A DNA stretch of 64,000 nt from Deltaproteobacteria bacterium (lineage in GTDB: Bacteria > Myxococcota > Kuafuiibacteriia > Kuafuiibacteriales > Kuafuiibacteriaceae): positions 62,001 to 126,000 of the forward strand of contig JACKEN010000006.1 of NCBI GenBank assembly GCA_020632995.1. The letters are read 5' to 3'. The notes beneath the pieces are model-generated. The model made no database searches, was not told where the DNA came from, and saw only the letters and a program-made list of their open reading frames with translations. This document shows positions 23,577 through 32,775 of the stretch, in pieces. The position numbers and the translations under genes were made by a program. The first letter of the stretch is position 1; each line of letters starts with the position of its first letter.

Positions 23577-24173
23577 ATGGCGGGCGCCTCCTCTCCCGAT
23601 CCCAAGCGGCGGAACGAGCGCTCGAGACGGGCCATCCTCGAGGTGGCACTCCAGCTCTGCAAGGAGCGTGGCTACGCGAAGCTCACGATCGAGGCGATCG
23701 CGGCCGAGGCCGGCGTCGGGAAGCAGACCATCTATCGGTGGTGGCCCTCCAAGGGCGCCGTCGTCGCGGAGGCGGTGCTCGAGGAGACCCTCCCGCGGGT
23801 GCGCTTCACCCCGACCGGTGACTTCGAGCGCGACCTGCGGCTTCAGCTCCGGTCGATCGCCCGCGTCATGCGCGAGGCCGAGCTCGGGCCGCGTATCGCC
23901 GAGCTCGTGGGCGAAGCGCAGCTCGACCCTGCGCTCGCGGAGCGGATCACCCATGGCGTCATCCGCCCGCTCCGGGAGCTCAACCGCCAGCACCTCTCGC
24001 GCGCGCAGGAGGCGGGGCTCGTCCGCGCTGACCTCGATCTCGACGTGGCGGCCGACATGTTGTTCGGCCCGCTCTGGTTCCGCCTCCTTCTCTCGAAGGC
24101 ACCCCTGACCAATCGCTACGTCGATGCGCTCGTAGAGACGGTGCTGACCGCCCTACGTCCGCCCGAAGGCTGA
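23577..24173 (+). CDS. TetR family transcriptional regulator
   Basis: 198 residues from the ATG at 23577; the longer frame runs back through the operators and globin gene and is not credible. The helix-turn-helix is RRAILEVALQLCKERGYAKLTIEAIAAEAGVGKQTIYRWWPSKGAVVAEAV. The C-terminal domain is of the common TetR_C type (LGPRIAELVGEAQLDPALAERI). It is divergent from a truncated haemoglobin with twin matching operators between them. Most likely an autoregulated repressor of the globin; the inducer is unknown. Confidence 0.93.
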   Translation: MAGASSPDPKRRNERSRRAILEVALQLCKERGYAKLTIEAIAAEAGVGKQTIYRWWPSKGAVVAEAVLEETLPRVRFTPTGDFERDLRLQLRSIARVMREAELGPRIAELVGEAQLDPALAERITHGVIRPLRELNRQHLSRAQEAGLVRADLDLDVAADMLFGPLWFRLLLSKAPLTNRYVDALVETVLTALRPPEG

Positions 24174-24191
24174 CGCCGGGTGCGCCGCCGC

Positions 24192-25919
24192 TCAGGGCCG
24201 GGGCTGGAACATGACGATGACGCTCGAGAACGGCGCCGGGATTGCGCTGGGCTCGAACACCACCGCGTTGGCGTCCGTATCGAACACCCACTCGCTCGGC
24301 GTCAGCGCCTCGACTCCGTTCACGAACACCCGCATGCCGCCGCCGGACGCGAGCTGGCTCAAGCGGAAGATCCGCCGTTGGCCGTACTCGGGGCCAGCCG
24401 GCGCGACGAGGGTGTCGAGCCACGTCGAGCCGCAGATCGAGGTCGAGAGCCCGCCGGAGAGCTGAGCCGCCTGGGTGAAGCGCGGCGCCGGCGCTGCGTC
24501 ACCGCAGCCGGTGGCCCCGCCGGTCACGGCGTGCACCTCGACGTCCGACACGGTGTGCCCGTTCTTCACCGCTGCGATCGCGTTGACGTAGTCCTGCACG
24601 GAGTTGGTCTCCACGTCATCACTGTCGGAGACGAACACCACGGTGAGCGTCGCGTCGGTGCGGACGAACGCGCTGTTCTGAGGACGGCTGAGGGTCCACG
24701 TCGCCCGGTACATGGCGATCTCGTACTCGAGGTCGTACTCATCGATGTCGAACTCGGTCGCGAGCGCGGCGCCCGCCTGAGGCGTAGCCGGGGCCACGAA
24801 GGGCAGGCTGGAGTCCACGCCGTGGGTCGAGGTCGGGATCACCGCGAGGTGGTAGTCGATGCCCCTCGCGTCGAGCTCGGAGATGATCCAGGGCGCGCCG
24901 TCGATCATCGTCTGGCGCTCGTCTGCCATCGAGGATGACTGGTCCACGACGTAGAGGATGTCTGCGCGCGCGGGTGGGAGCTGCTGGAACGCCTCGGTCG
25001 ACGTCGCCGCCGGCTGCGGGGTGCCGATCCCAGCGAGGTGCACGAGGAGCGTCCCGTCGGGGTGCGTGATGGCCACCGTCGCGGTCGAGGCCTCCACGGC
25101 CACGGGTGAGAAGTCGATGGAGGCCGTGATCTCACCCCCCGCGGGGACGACCGACGGCAGGCTCGGCGTGGTGAAGGGGGCGCCCGAGGGCACGAGGCTC
25201 GTGCCGGTCAGCATCCCGGGGAGGCCGCCGGAGTTCCTCACCTTGAAGGACAGCGTGGAGCTCGCGCCGACCTGCACCATCCCGAAGTCGAGCGCCGCGG
25301 GGAACACGCTCAGCGCCGCCGGGGCCGGTCCGCACAGCTGGGGGACGTCGCGCACACATTGGTTGCCCGGGTTGCACGCGGTCGCGTAGCTCGGCGGGAC
25401 GCAAGAGCTGTTCGGCGGGCAGACGTCGCACGCGTCCCCGCACACCTTACCGGCGCAGGGGTCGTAGGCCGGGACGACCGAGTAGCTCGAGAAGTGCGCG
25501 AGCTCCGCCTCGACCCGCCCCGTCACCGAGTCGTACGTGCTCTCGAGGAGCGACGGGGTCGCCTCGTCGACGTTGGCGATCGCGACCGGTTCGCTCGAGT
25601 CGACCTCGAACCGGATGGTCACCGGCTTGTCGAAGGTGAGCCCGTTGGGCCGGAGGTCGTAGACCTCGGAGAGCAGGCCCGTGCGCCCGGTGCCGCGGAG
25701 CGTCTCGATGACGATGAGCGTCTGCTCGCCGAGCGCCCCGGCGGGGAAGTCGAGGCGGACGAGACCGTCCGCGCTCAGCGCCGTGCCGCCGGTGGTCGAG
25801 ACGACGGTCTCGGTTCGTTCGCCGAGGACGTGGTCCTCGGCGACACAGCCTGCCGCGAGCGAGGCGGCGAGGGGAAGGAGGAGGGCGTGTCCGAGTGGCC
25901 GGAGTGTCGTGTTGGTCAC
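24192..25919 (-). CDS. Lipoprotein with ZU5-like, ASH-like and VWA domains
   Basis: 575 residues. The signal peptide ends SLAAGC (lipobox). A ZU5-like domain follows (LSADGLVRLDFPAGALGEQT, LRPNGLTFDKPVTIRF), then a Cys-rich loop (CAGKVCGDACDVCPPNSSC) and an ASH/choice-of-anchor-type beta sandwich (LSVFPAALDFGMVQVGASST). The VWA domain begins ADILYVVDQSSSMADE, a complete DxSxS motif. The gene's start overlaps the stop of the FecR-like gene as ATGA, making it the last gene of a sigma/anti-sigma operon. It may be the output or sensor of that envelope system. Not closely related to the tandem VWA pair at 4.5-7.5 kb. Confidence 0.85.
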   Translation of the reverse strand: MTNTTLRPLGHALLLPLAASLAAGCVAEDHVLGERTETVVSTTGGTALSADGLVRLDFPAGALGEQTLIVIETLRGTGRTGLLSEVYDLRPNGLTFDKPVTIRFEVDSSEPVAIANVDEATPSLLESTYDSVTGRVEAELAHFSSYSVVPAYDPCAGKVCGDACDVCPPNSSCVPPSYATACNPGNQCVRDVPQLCGPAPAALSVFPAALDFGMVQVGASSTLSFKVRNSGGLPGMLTGTSLVPSGAPFTTPSLPSVVPAGGEITASIDFSPVAVEASTATVAITHPDGTLLVHLAGIGTPQPAATSTEAFQQLPPARADILYVVDQSSSMADERQTMIDGAPWIISELDARGIDYHLAVIPTSTHGVDSSLPFVAPATPQAGAALATEFDIDEYDLEYEIAMYRATWTLSRPQNSAFVRTDATLTVVFVSDSDDVETNSVQDYVNAIAAVKNGHTVSDVEVHAVTGGATGCGDAAPAPRFTQAAQLSGGLSTSICGSTWLDTLVAPAGPEYGQRRIFRLSQLASGGGMRVFVNGVEALTPSEWVFDTDANAVVFEPSAIPAPFSSVIVMFQPRP

Positions 25920-27478
25920 GGTGATGAGTCTCCGCGCGTGCTCGCCGCGATCACTCTTTCTGCCTCCGCCCTCAGCTCGGCCGGGACCTTGGCCGTGGCG
26001 ACGACCTCCGCGAGCGCGCGCGCACGCGCTGGGTCCGCTGCGAGGAGGGCGTCGGCGATACGGACGCGCATCTCGTGCAGCACGTGCGCCGTCCGCTGGT
26101 CCGTGCAGCCCTCGAGGACCGCCGCCGCCTCGGCGGCGCGGCCGCCTTCGAGGAGCAGCCGCGCGCGCATGGCCTCGCGCTCCGGCCGCAGGCCACCTTG
26201 CGGATACGCGGCCGCGGCCGCCTCGAGCAACGCGAGGGCTTCGCGCGGCCGCCCGAGGTGCTCGAGGAGCTGCGCTCGGCGGAGCCCGGCCTCCTCGCGA
26301 TACGCCGCGCCGGCCGGGTGCTCGGCCACCGCGGCGTAGTGCTCCGCCGCGACCTCGTACGCGCCGCTGCGCCGGCTCGCGTCCGCGAGGACGAGCAGCG
26401 CCTCGACCTCCTGCCGGGGCGGCGGGCGTTCTTCGAGCACCGCCTCGGCCATCGCCTGCGCCGCCTTGGCGTCCTTGCGGACGAGGCGCCGGGCCTCGTC
26501 GATCCGCTCCTGCACCGGCGCCTCCGTCTCGAGGCGGGGGCGTGCGCCGGGGGCGTCGTCGGGCGCCGGCGGGGCCTCGTCTGGACGCGGAGGCGGAGGT
26601 GGCGCCGCCTCACGCACGGCCGGAGCCGCGTCGTCGCTCGCGGGCGCCGGCGGTGCTTCGCTCGAAGGTGGCGTGCGCCGCTTCGGCACGTCTGCGTCGG
26701 TCGGCTTGGGGGCAGGCGCGATTGCCGCAACCTCGCCCGTCGGGGCCTCGGCGATCGGCGGTGCACCGACCGACGGGGTCGGCGCCGGGGCGACGCGGTC
26801 TCGAGCTCCCCCCTGGCCGAACACCTCGGGGAACGTCACGGTGGTGTCGGCTTGGTACTCGACGCCGGCCTCGGTGTGGACCTCCCCCACGCGCACGTGG
26901 AGCCGAGTGTGGTCGGGCTCGACGCTCAGCGAGACCCGGCCCGCGACGCGCACCAGCGAGACGTGCGGCGTCTCGACGTTGGTGCGGCTCGGGTCGACGA
27001 GCGCGGGTGCGTCGAGCTCGACGTCGCCGCTCGCCACGAACACCCGCGTGAGGGGAGGGTCCTCCACGACGCGCACCGTCGCCGCCGTCGACGCCCGCAG
27101 CGTCGCCGCGCCGATCGGGATCGCCTCGCCCGCGGCGAGCGCGGTGTACACGGTCTCTGGGCTCGGCGCCGTCGGGCCCGAGCTCCACAGCAGCGCCGCC
27201 GCGAGCGCGGCGCTCGCGAACAGCGCCGCCGGCCACAGCGGGCGGACCTCGCGCGGCCGAGGCGCCATCCGCGCCTGGGCCTCGATCGCGCGCCACAGGG
27301 CCGCGGTGCGCTCGGGGGTTGGCGGTGGCACGGGCGCCCGGAGGCGCTGGTACGACTCCGAGACGTCCCGGAGCAACGGCGCGCAGTCGAGGCAGGTCTC
27401 GGCGTGCAGGATCCACGCGTCGAGCTGCGGCTGGGTCAGGCGCTCTAGCCGGAGCGCCTCCTTGTCGCGACAGGTCAT
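25916..27478 (-). CDS. FecR-domain anti-sigma-like protein with TPR region
   Basis: 520 residues. The N-terminal zinc-binding anti-sigma motif HAETCLDC (His25, Cys29, Cys32) is followed by one membrane helix at about 81-101. A FecR-like beta domain comes next (LRASTAATVRVVEDPPLTRVFVASGDVELDAP). After it comes a Pro/Ala-rich linker (about 225-310) and a helical TPR-like C-terminus (EVEALLVLADASRRSGAYEVAAEHY). The first domain should hold the ECF sigma factor in the cytoplasm, and the periplasmic part should sense the envelope. It overlaps both neighbours by four bases (ATGA), so sigma factor, anti-sigma and VWA lipoprotein are coupled. Confidence 0.85.
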   Translation of the reverse strand: MTCRDKEALRLERLTQPQLDAWILHAETCLDCAPLLRDVSESYQRLRAPVPPPTPERTAALWRAIEAQARMAPRPREVRPLWPAALFASAALAAALLWSSGPTAPSPETVYTALAAGEAIPIGAATLRASTAATVRVVEDPPLTRVFVASGDVELDAPALVDPSRTNVETPHVSLVRVAGRVSLSVEPDHTRLHVRVGEVHTEAGVEYQADTTVTFPEVFGQGGARDRVAPAPTPSVGAPPIAEAPTGEVAAIAPAPKPTDADVPKRRTPPSSEAPPAPASDDAAPAVREAAPPPPPRPDEAPPAPDDAPGARPRLETEAPVQERIDEARRLVRKDAKAAQAMAEAVLEERPPPRQEVEALLVLADASRRSGAYEVAAEHYAAVAEHPAGAAYREEAGLRRAQLLEHLGRPREALALLEAAAAAYPQGGLRPEREAMRARLLLEGGRAAEAAAVLEGCTDQRTAHVLHEMRVRIADALLAADPARARALAEVVATAKVPAELRAEAERVIAASTRGDSSP

Positions 27479-28056
27479 CTCGGGCCCTCCTTCGGGCGGT
27501 CCCGGTCGAGGTGGACGATCAGCTCCTGCCGCGCGTGCCGCAGCCGCGAGCGGATCGTGCCCTCGCTCGAGCGCAGCGCTTCGGCGATCTCGGCCGCGGT
27601 CATCCCTTCGAGCTCGTGGAGCACGAACACCACGCGCTTGTTGGGCTTGATCTTAACGAGGCAGCGCCACACCCGCTCGAGCTCGGCGCGATCGGCGATC
27701 TGCGCCTCGAGATCCGGTGCGTGCGCCTCGAGCGGGGCGTGCTCCTGGTAGCGCTCGACCATCTCGTAGTAGCGCCTGCGGCTCCTGAGGTCGTTGAGGA
27801 CGACGCGCGTCGTGATGCCGTAGATCCAGGTCGAGGTCTTGCTCTCGTGGCGGAAGCGGGGGAGGGCGTGGTGCGCGGCGAGGAAGACCTTCTGGACGAT
27901 GTCGTCGACGTCGCTTTGGCTCGCGCGCGGGCCGAGCATTCGGGTGGCGATGCGGTGCACGTCCTCGGCGTGGGCGCGGAACAGCGCCTCGAGGGTGGTC
28001 GGGTCCTCCACCGCGGCGCGCCGCTCGAAGAACCCGCCGAGGACCCGGCTCAGCAT
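27475..28056 (-). CDS. ECF-type RNA polymerase sigma factor
   Basis: 193 residues from the ATG at 28056. Sigma region 2 is LEALFRAHAEDVHRIATRML through QSDVDDIVQKVFLAAHHALPRFRHESKTSTWIYGI. Sigma region 4 is KPNKRVVFVLHELEGMTAAEIAEALRSSEGTIRSRLRHARQEL. The linker is short, as in ECF factors. The longer open frame to 28395 has no homologous content. It overlaps the zinc-motif anti-sigma gene by four bases and follows an outer-membrane-like protein gene by 64 bases, giving a complete signalling operon. Confidence 0.92.
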   Translation of the reverse strand: MLSRVLGGFFERRAAVEDPTTLEALFRAHAEDVHRIATRMLGPRASQSDVDDIVQKVFLAAHHALPRFRHESKTSTWIYGITTRVVLNDLRSRRRYYEMVERYQEHAPLEAHAPDLEAQIADRAELERVWRCLVKIKPNKRVVFVLHELEGMTAAEIAEALRSSEGTIRSRLRHARQELIVHLDRDRPKEGPR

Positions 28057-28120
28057 CAGGCTGGCCCCCGCCGATCGCGCGCCCCGCACAGGTATGGGTA
28101 CCCGCTCGCGCTCCCCGCGA

Positions 28121-29059
28121 TCAAAAAACCTCGGCCCCGAGCTCGAGGTCGATCTGTGGGGACCACGGCGAGCGGGCGATGAAGCGGTCGAAGGCGGCCG
28201 GCGTCGAGACCCTGTGGTCGGGCAGGACGACCTGCAACCCTCCGGAAAGACGAACGAAGAAGCGGTCGAGAGGCCAGCGCAGGGCCAGCGCCACGCGCGC
28301 CACCGCCGCCGTCTGGCGCGCGACCTCGGTCGGCGCGTCGCCCACGAAGATCTCGGCCGAGGCCGTGGTGCGCTCGAGCCACACTCCTGCGCCACCGACC
28401 GCCTCCGCCGACAGGGGCCCGAGCCGCGCGAACGGCACCGAGAGCTCGAGCTCGCCCGCCCACGCCGTCGAGTCCGCCACGATCGCGTCGGCCTCGGCCT
28501 GGATGGCGCAGCACAGCCCGCCGAGCCACATCCCTCGGAGGCCGATCCGGACCGCGCTGAACCGGTAGGAGGCGCCGACCACCAGCCCGAGGCGCGCCGT
28601 CGTCGGCGTGCCCCACAGCCGACCCGCGCCCCCGACTGCGAGCGCGAACCGACGCTCGGACGGCGACGGCGCGGGCCGTGCCTCGGAGAGCGTCGCGGTC
28701 CGCGTGGGCGGCGCCGCGGGGGTCGTCGCGTCGTCGTAGACCTCCATCACCGTCACCACCGCGACCCGCAGGGCGGGCTCCGGCCCCGCTCGCAGGGACA
28801 AGGCTCGGTCCACCAGCGCGGCGCCGTCGGCGCGGATGACCGAGAGGTTGGCCTCGTCGCTCGGGCCCGGCGCCATCGTCACGAGCAGGTCCGCCCCGGT
28901 CGACGTCGAGACCAGGGCGCCGACGGGGAGCTCCTTCTCGAGTGCCGCCGCGAGCCGCGCCGCGAACGCTGACGGGCGCACGTGGACGTGGTGCGGCGCC
29001 GAGCCGGGGCCGGTGCCAGCGAGGACGGGCAGGGCGATGGCCAGCGCGAGTCCGAGCAT
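28121..29059 (-). CDS. Probable outer-membrane beta-barrel protein
   Basis: 312 residues from the ATG at 29059. A signal peptide (MLGLALAIALPVLAG) precedes an alpha/beta periplasmic region (HVHVRPSAFAARLAAALEKELP). From about residue 150 there are alternating amphipathic strands (FALAVGGAGRLWG, LGLVVGASYRFSAVRIGLRGMWLGG, RFFVRLSGGLQVVLP). The chain ends in phenylalanine (LELGAEVF), as many barrel proteins do. The frame continues upstream for hundreds of codons but without protein-like content. It is the first gene of the ECF sigma operon and may be the surface component that triggers it. The family is not recognised. Confidence 0.65.
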   Translation of the reverse strand: MLGLALAIALPVLAGTGPGSAPHHVHVRPSAFAARLAAALEKELPVGALVSTSTGADLLVTMAPGPSDEANLSVIRADGAALVDRALSLRAGPEPALRVAVVTVMEVYDDATTPAAPPTRTATLSEARPAPSPSERRFALAVGGAGRLWGTPTTARLGLVVGASYRFSAVRIGLRGMWLGGLCCAIQAEADAIVADSTAWAGELELSVPFARLGPLSAEAVGGAGVWLERTTASAEIFVGDAPTEVARQTAAVARVALALRWPLDRFFVRLSGGLQVVLPDHRVSTPAAFDRFIARSPWSPQIDLELGAEVF

Positions 29060-29329
29060 CGGTGGGCCGCGGGCGTCCGTCGGCCGGACGCGCGGCAGGG
29101 ACAGGGTCGCCCGACCAGGCCCTCGTGTCGAGCCGCTGGCCGCCGCCGGGTCGACGGCACAGGCGTTGCGCAACAGCAGTTGCGCAGGCTGGAGTTCATG
29201 CCCGCCCGCAGCCTCCGTGTCTGTCGCCGGACCAGTGCCCCATCCCCTGATCCGGTCCAGATCCCCAAATCGGGGGATAGGACTTCTGACCGGTACCCAC
29301 ATCTGCCGCAAAGGTGAGATATAGGGTTC
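29060..29329. promoter_or_regulatory. Divergent intergenic region with two small palindromes
   Basis: This 270-base gap between the sigma operon and the symporter holds no credible gene. It contains the perfect palindrome GTTGCGCAAC (29165-29174) with a second TTGCGCA 14 bases on (29180-29186). It also contains ATCCCC-N6-GGGGAT (29261-29278), about 50 bases before the symporter start. Either could be an operator; no regulator is identifiable. Confidence 0.4.
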
Positions 29330-30778
29330 GTGCGAGGGGTCCTGGCCGCTACCGTCGTGGTCTACGTGGTCCTGATGTTCGCGGTGAGCCTCTGGGCGCG
29401 CCGCCGCATCGACTCCGAAGAGGACTACCTGGTGGCGGGGCGCCGCCTCCCCCTCGCCCTCGCCTGGCCCACCCTGTTCGCCACCTGGTTCGGCGCCGGC
29501 ACCCTGCTCACCGCGGCGGAGGAGGTCCGTGAGCACGGCCTGCGCGCGGCGGCGATGGACCCGCTGGGGGCGGGGGTCTGCCTGCTCCTCGCCGGCATCT
29601 TCCTCGCCGGGCCCCTGTGGCGGATGAACCTGCTGACCCTGGCCGACTTCTACCGGAAGCGCTTCGGCCCGGTGGCGGAGACGGTGGCGGCGCTGATCAT
29701 GGTGCCGACCTTCCTCGGCTGGATCGCGGCCCAGTTCGTGGCCCTGGCCGGGGTGCTCGAGCTCTTCTTCGGCCTCGATCCGATGGTCGGGATCGCGCTC
29801 GTTGCCCTGGTGGGCACCGGCTACACGCTGATCGGCGGGATGTGGTCGGTGACCCTCACCGACGCGATCCAGGTGGTGCTCGTGATCGTCGGCCTGGTGG
29901 CCCTCGTGGTCGACGTGGGCCAGCAGCTCGGCGGTGGCGAGCTGGCGGCGGGGGTGAACCGGGTGCTGGCCGAGACCCCGCCCGACAAGCTCCTCATCGT
30001 CCCGAAGGAGCGCCTGAGCGACTTCCTGCCGTGGCTCGCCGCCCTGAGCGCGGGGGCCCTCGGCAACCTGCCGGGCCAGGACCTCACCCAGCGCATGTTC
30101 GCGGCCAAGAGCGCGGCCACCGCGCGGAACGCGTGCCTGGTGGCCGGGGTGGTCTACCTCGTGGTCGGGGTGCTGCCGGTGTTCCTCGCCCTGTCCGCCG
30201 ATGCCCTCGGCGCGGCGCCCGGCGGCTCGATCCTGCCTGCCCTCGCCGAGGCGCACCTGCACCCGGTGGTCGCGGTGCTCTTCGTGGTGGCGGTGATGAG
30301 CGCGGTGCTCTCCACCATCGACAGCGCGATCCTCGCCCCGTCCGGGGTGCTCGCGCAGAACCTCCTCAGCCGGGTCTCCAAGACCCCGGTGCTGCGCCTG
30401 AACCAGTACGCGGTGGTGGCGGTGGCCCTCGTGAGCCTGGCCCTCGCGTACGCGGGGGAGAGCGCCTACACCCTGCTCGAGAGCGCCTACGAGCTGGGCC
30501 TCGCCGGCCTGTTGGTGCCGCTCGCGGTGGGCCTCTACAGCAGGCGGGGTCGGCAGCGCTCGGGGGTGGTGTCGATGCTCGCGGGGACCGGGGTGTGGAC
30601 CGTGCACCTGGTGCTGGGCTGGGACACCCTCCTCCAGCCGTGGCTCTCGCAGGTTGGCTTGCACCTCCCGATCGGCCTCGCGAGCGCGGGCCTCGGGCTG
30701 GTGGCCTACTTCGGCACCGTCACCTTCGCTCCCCAGCCCGCTGCGCCGCGGTCCCTCTCGGTCACCGGGGCGGCGTGA
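29330..30778 (+). CDS. Sodium:solute symporter family protein
   Basis: 482 residues from a GTG start and about 13 hydrophobic helices. The SSS family pattern is clear: DYLVAGRRLPLALAWPTLFATWFGAGTLL near the start, then FYRKRFGPVAETVAAL and GGMWSVTLTDAIQVVLVIVGL. SALSAGALGNLPGQDLTQRMFAAKSA is the conserved region after helix 6, and VMSAVLSTIDSAILAPSGVLAQNLL holds the Ser/Thr pair of the sodium site. The substrate is unknown. Its 3' end overlaps the convergent lipoprotein gene by 17 bases. Confidence 0.9.
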   Translation: MRGVLAATVVVYVVLMFAVSLWARRRIDSEEDYLVAGRRLPLALAWPTLFATWFGAGTLLTAAEEVREHGLRAAAMDPLGAGVCLLLAGIFLAGPLWRMNLLTLADFYRKRFGPVAETVAALIMVPTFLGWIAAQFVALAGVLELFFGLDPMVGIALVALVGTGYTLIGGMWSVTLTDAIQVVLVIVGLVALVVDVGQQLGGGELAAGVNRVLAETPPDKLLIVPKERLSDFLPWLAALSAGALGNLPGQDLTQRMFAAKSAATARNACLVAGVVYLVVGVLPVFLALSADALGAAPGGSILPALAEAHLHPVVAVLFVVAVMSAVLSTIDSAILAPSGVLAQNLLSRVSKTPVLRLNQYAVVAVALVSLALAYAGESAYTLLESAYELGLAGLLVPLAVGLYSRRGRQRSGVVSMLAGTGVWTVHLVLGWDTLLQPWLSQVGLHLPIGLASAGLGLVAYFGTVTFAPQPAAPRSLSVTGAA

Positions 30779-32693
30779 CCCGCACCGGCCACGCGTAGAG
30801 CGCGTCGGCGAACGCGGCGGCCCCTTCTGACCATCGCTGGGCGAGCACCCGGATCCGCACCCCGGAGGCGCCCTTCGGGACCCAAGTGGTCGACTCCACC
30901 GCCGTCCACTCCGCCGCCTCCACGGTGGAGCTCCGGGAGGCGAAGACGCTGCCGTCGGCGTCGAGGACGTCGACCACGAGCGAGATCGTGGCCCGCGTGG
31001 CCAGGGTGCGGAGGCGCCCGCCGCAGCGCACCGCAAGCTCTCCTGCGTCCTGCACCGCGCGGTAGGGCTCGAGGTCGAGGCGCTGGGTGAGCTCCGCCTC
31101 ATCGGGCGCCGCGGCGTCCTCCCGGTAGGTGACGAAGTGGTAGGCGCCGGAGGCGGTCCACGGCGGATAGACCATGAACCCGAGGGCGGTCTGATCCGGG
31201 TCGACGCGGAACCCCGCCGCGCTCCAGCCGGCCAGCGCGGACTCCGCGCCGCCCGAGCGCAGCAGATCGGGCCCGAGGATGGAGTGCGCGGCGTCGAGCG
31301 GGGCGAGGCCGAGGTAGAGGTCGTCGAACACCGCGTCGTCGCTGACCCCGCCGGTGTTGCGGTGGTGGGCGAAGAGGACGACGTCGGCGGAGCGGGTGGT
31401 GGGCGGCACCGGGATCCGGGCGCTCCACGGGAACCAGCCCAGGGTGTCGCGCCGCCCCGAGCTGGCGCGCCCGGTGTGGCGGCCCTCGGCGTCGCGGAGC
31501 TCGACCAGGACCTCCGCGTCGTCGTAGGGGCGGGCCGCGTTGGACACCGCGCCGCTCGCGGTGCGCACCCCGAAGCCGGTGGCCGTCCACGCCTCGACCG
31601 CCAGGGCCATCGTGCCCGCGTCGATCTCGGCCCCGTGGGCCGCGAGGTCCACCTGCTGCGTGGCGGCGGCGTAGGGGAGGTCGCCGGGGCGGGCGAAGCC
31701 GGTGAACAGGCCGCTCCCGGCGCGCGGGGTCTGGTGATCGCGCTCCGCCGTGGCCTCGAAGCCGCCGAGCGGGGTCCAGGCCTCGAGGCCCAGCTCGGCC
31801 CCGGGGTTCAGCAGGAGGTTGGGGGTCCGCGCGCCCTCCGGCGGGATGGCGCCGCGCGGATCCCGACCCGCCGCGTAGGGGTCGGCTTCGTAGGCGACCG
31901 GCTGCCGCGGGAAGCGCAGCTCGGCCCAGGTGGGCTTGTGGTCCGACAGGGGCGGGACGAGGTTCACCACGTCCGCGTCCACCACCACCGGGCGCAGGGT
32001 GGGGGCGAAGAAGACGAGGTCGATGAGCTGCGAGCCCTCGGAGCCGTCGAAGCCGGTGGCGGGCCACGAGATGCGGTGGGGGTAGACGCCGGCGGTGGCC
32101 ATCGCGTCCACCACGACCTCCTCGAGGATGGTGTTCTGGGTGCTGAGGTGCTCGTCGTTGAAGTCGCCGACCATCACCAGGTACGGGTTCGGGTCGGGGG
32201 CGAGGAGGGTGTCGACCAGCTCCCGCGCCTGCAAGTCACCTTCCGCGTTCCAGCCGATGTGCGCCACGTAGACCGAGAAGGTGACCGCCTCGAGCTCTAC
32301 GTTCGCGTGCAGCACCGCGCGGCCCGCCATCAGCGGGTGGTGGGTGGGATCGCTGATCGGGCCCCGGCTCAACAGGGCGCGCCCCTCGAGGGCGACGTGG
32401 TGTGGGTAGTCGGCGGCGGCCGCAATCTGGCCTGCGACGTCCTCCGGGCACTCCTCTAGCCCCACCAGGTCGAGGTCGAGGCGGGCGAGGGCGGCCCCGA
32501 TGTGCTCGGGGGTGCCGTCGTTGCCCCCGTGGATGTTGTAGGTCCCGGCCCGCACCCGGATCCCGTCGGGGGGTGGGATGGGGGTGGTGGCAGAGGGCCC
32601 CAGGAACAGGTCCTGGGGGGTGAGGTCGGGGTCGATGCCCGGGGCCGGGCACCCGAGGACCACCACCAGGAGCAGGGGAGCGCCGCGCCGCAT
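30762..32693 (-). CDS. Lipoprotein with endonuclease/exonuclease/phosphatase domain
   Basis: 643 residues from the ATG at 32693; the start MRRGAPLLLVVVLGC is a lipoprotein signal. The EEP fold (about 45-265) shows TYNIHGGND, LVGLEECPEDV with the metal-binding Glu, VYVAHIGWN, VMVGDFNDEHL and the terminal SDHKPTWAEL with catalytic Asp-His. The rest is two or more carbohydrate-binding-like beta-sandwich regions (LLLNPGAELGLEAWTPLGGFE and GPDLLRSGGAESALAGWSA). Possible extracellular nuclease or phosphodiesterase; substrate not readable. It is divergent from the EIIA/antiporter operon. Confidence 0.85.
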   Translation of the reverse strand: MRRGAPLLLVVVLGCPAPGIDPDLTPQDLFLGPSATTPIPPPDGIRVRAGTYNIHGGNDGTPEHIGAALARLDLDLVGLEECPEDVAGQIAAAADYPHHVALEGRALLSRGPISDPTHHPLMAGRAVLHANVELEAVTFSVYVAHIGWNAEGDLQARELVDTLLAPDPNPYLVMVGDFNDEHLSTQNTILEEVVVDAMATAGVYPHRISWPATGFDGSEGSQLIDLVFFAPTLRPVVVDADVVNLVPPLSDHKPTWAELRFPRQPVAYEADPYAAGRDPRGAIPPEGARTPNLLLNPGAELGLEAWTPLGGFEATAERDHQTPRAGSGLFTGFARPGDLPYAAATQQVDLAAHGAEIDAGTMALAVEAWTATGFGVRTASGAVSNAARPYDDAEVLVELRDAEGRHTGRASSGRRDTLGWFPWSARIPVPPTTRSADVVLFAHHRNTGGVSDDAVFDDLYLGLAPLDAAHSILGPDLLRSGGAESALAGWSAAGFRVDPDQTALGFMVYPPWTASGAYHFVTYREDAAAPDEAELTQRLDLEPYRAVQDAGELAVRCGGRLRTLATRATISLVVDVLDADGSVFASRSSTVEAAEWTAVESTTWVPKGASGVRIRVLAQRWSEGAAAFADALYAWPVRVTPPR

Positions 32694-32775
32694 CTCGGCT
32701 CCTGGGTACCACCCCTGGCCTGGGGGACGGAAGGCGCCCTTCGGTGTAGGATCCGCCCGGACCCCAGGAGAAGTC

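Noticed and set aside
28121..31102. A single 993-residue minus-strand protein
   Set aside because: Only its last 312 residues look like protein; the upstream part is antisense to the symporter and has a shadow-frame composition. The start was set at 29059.
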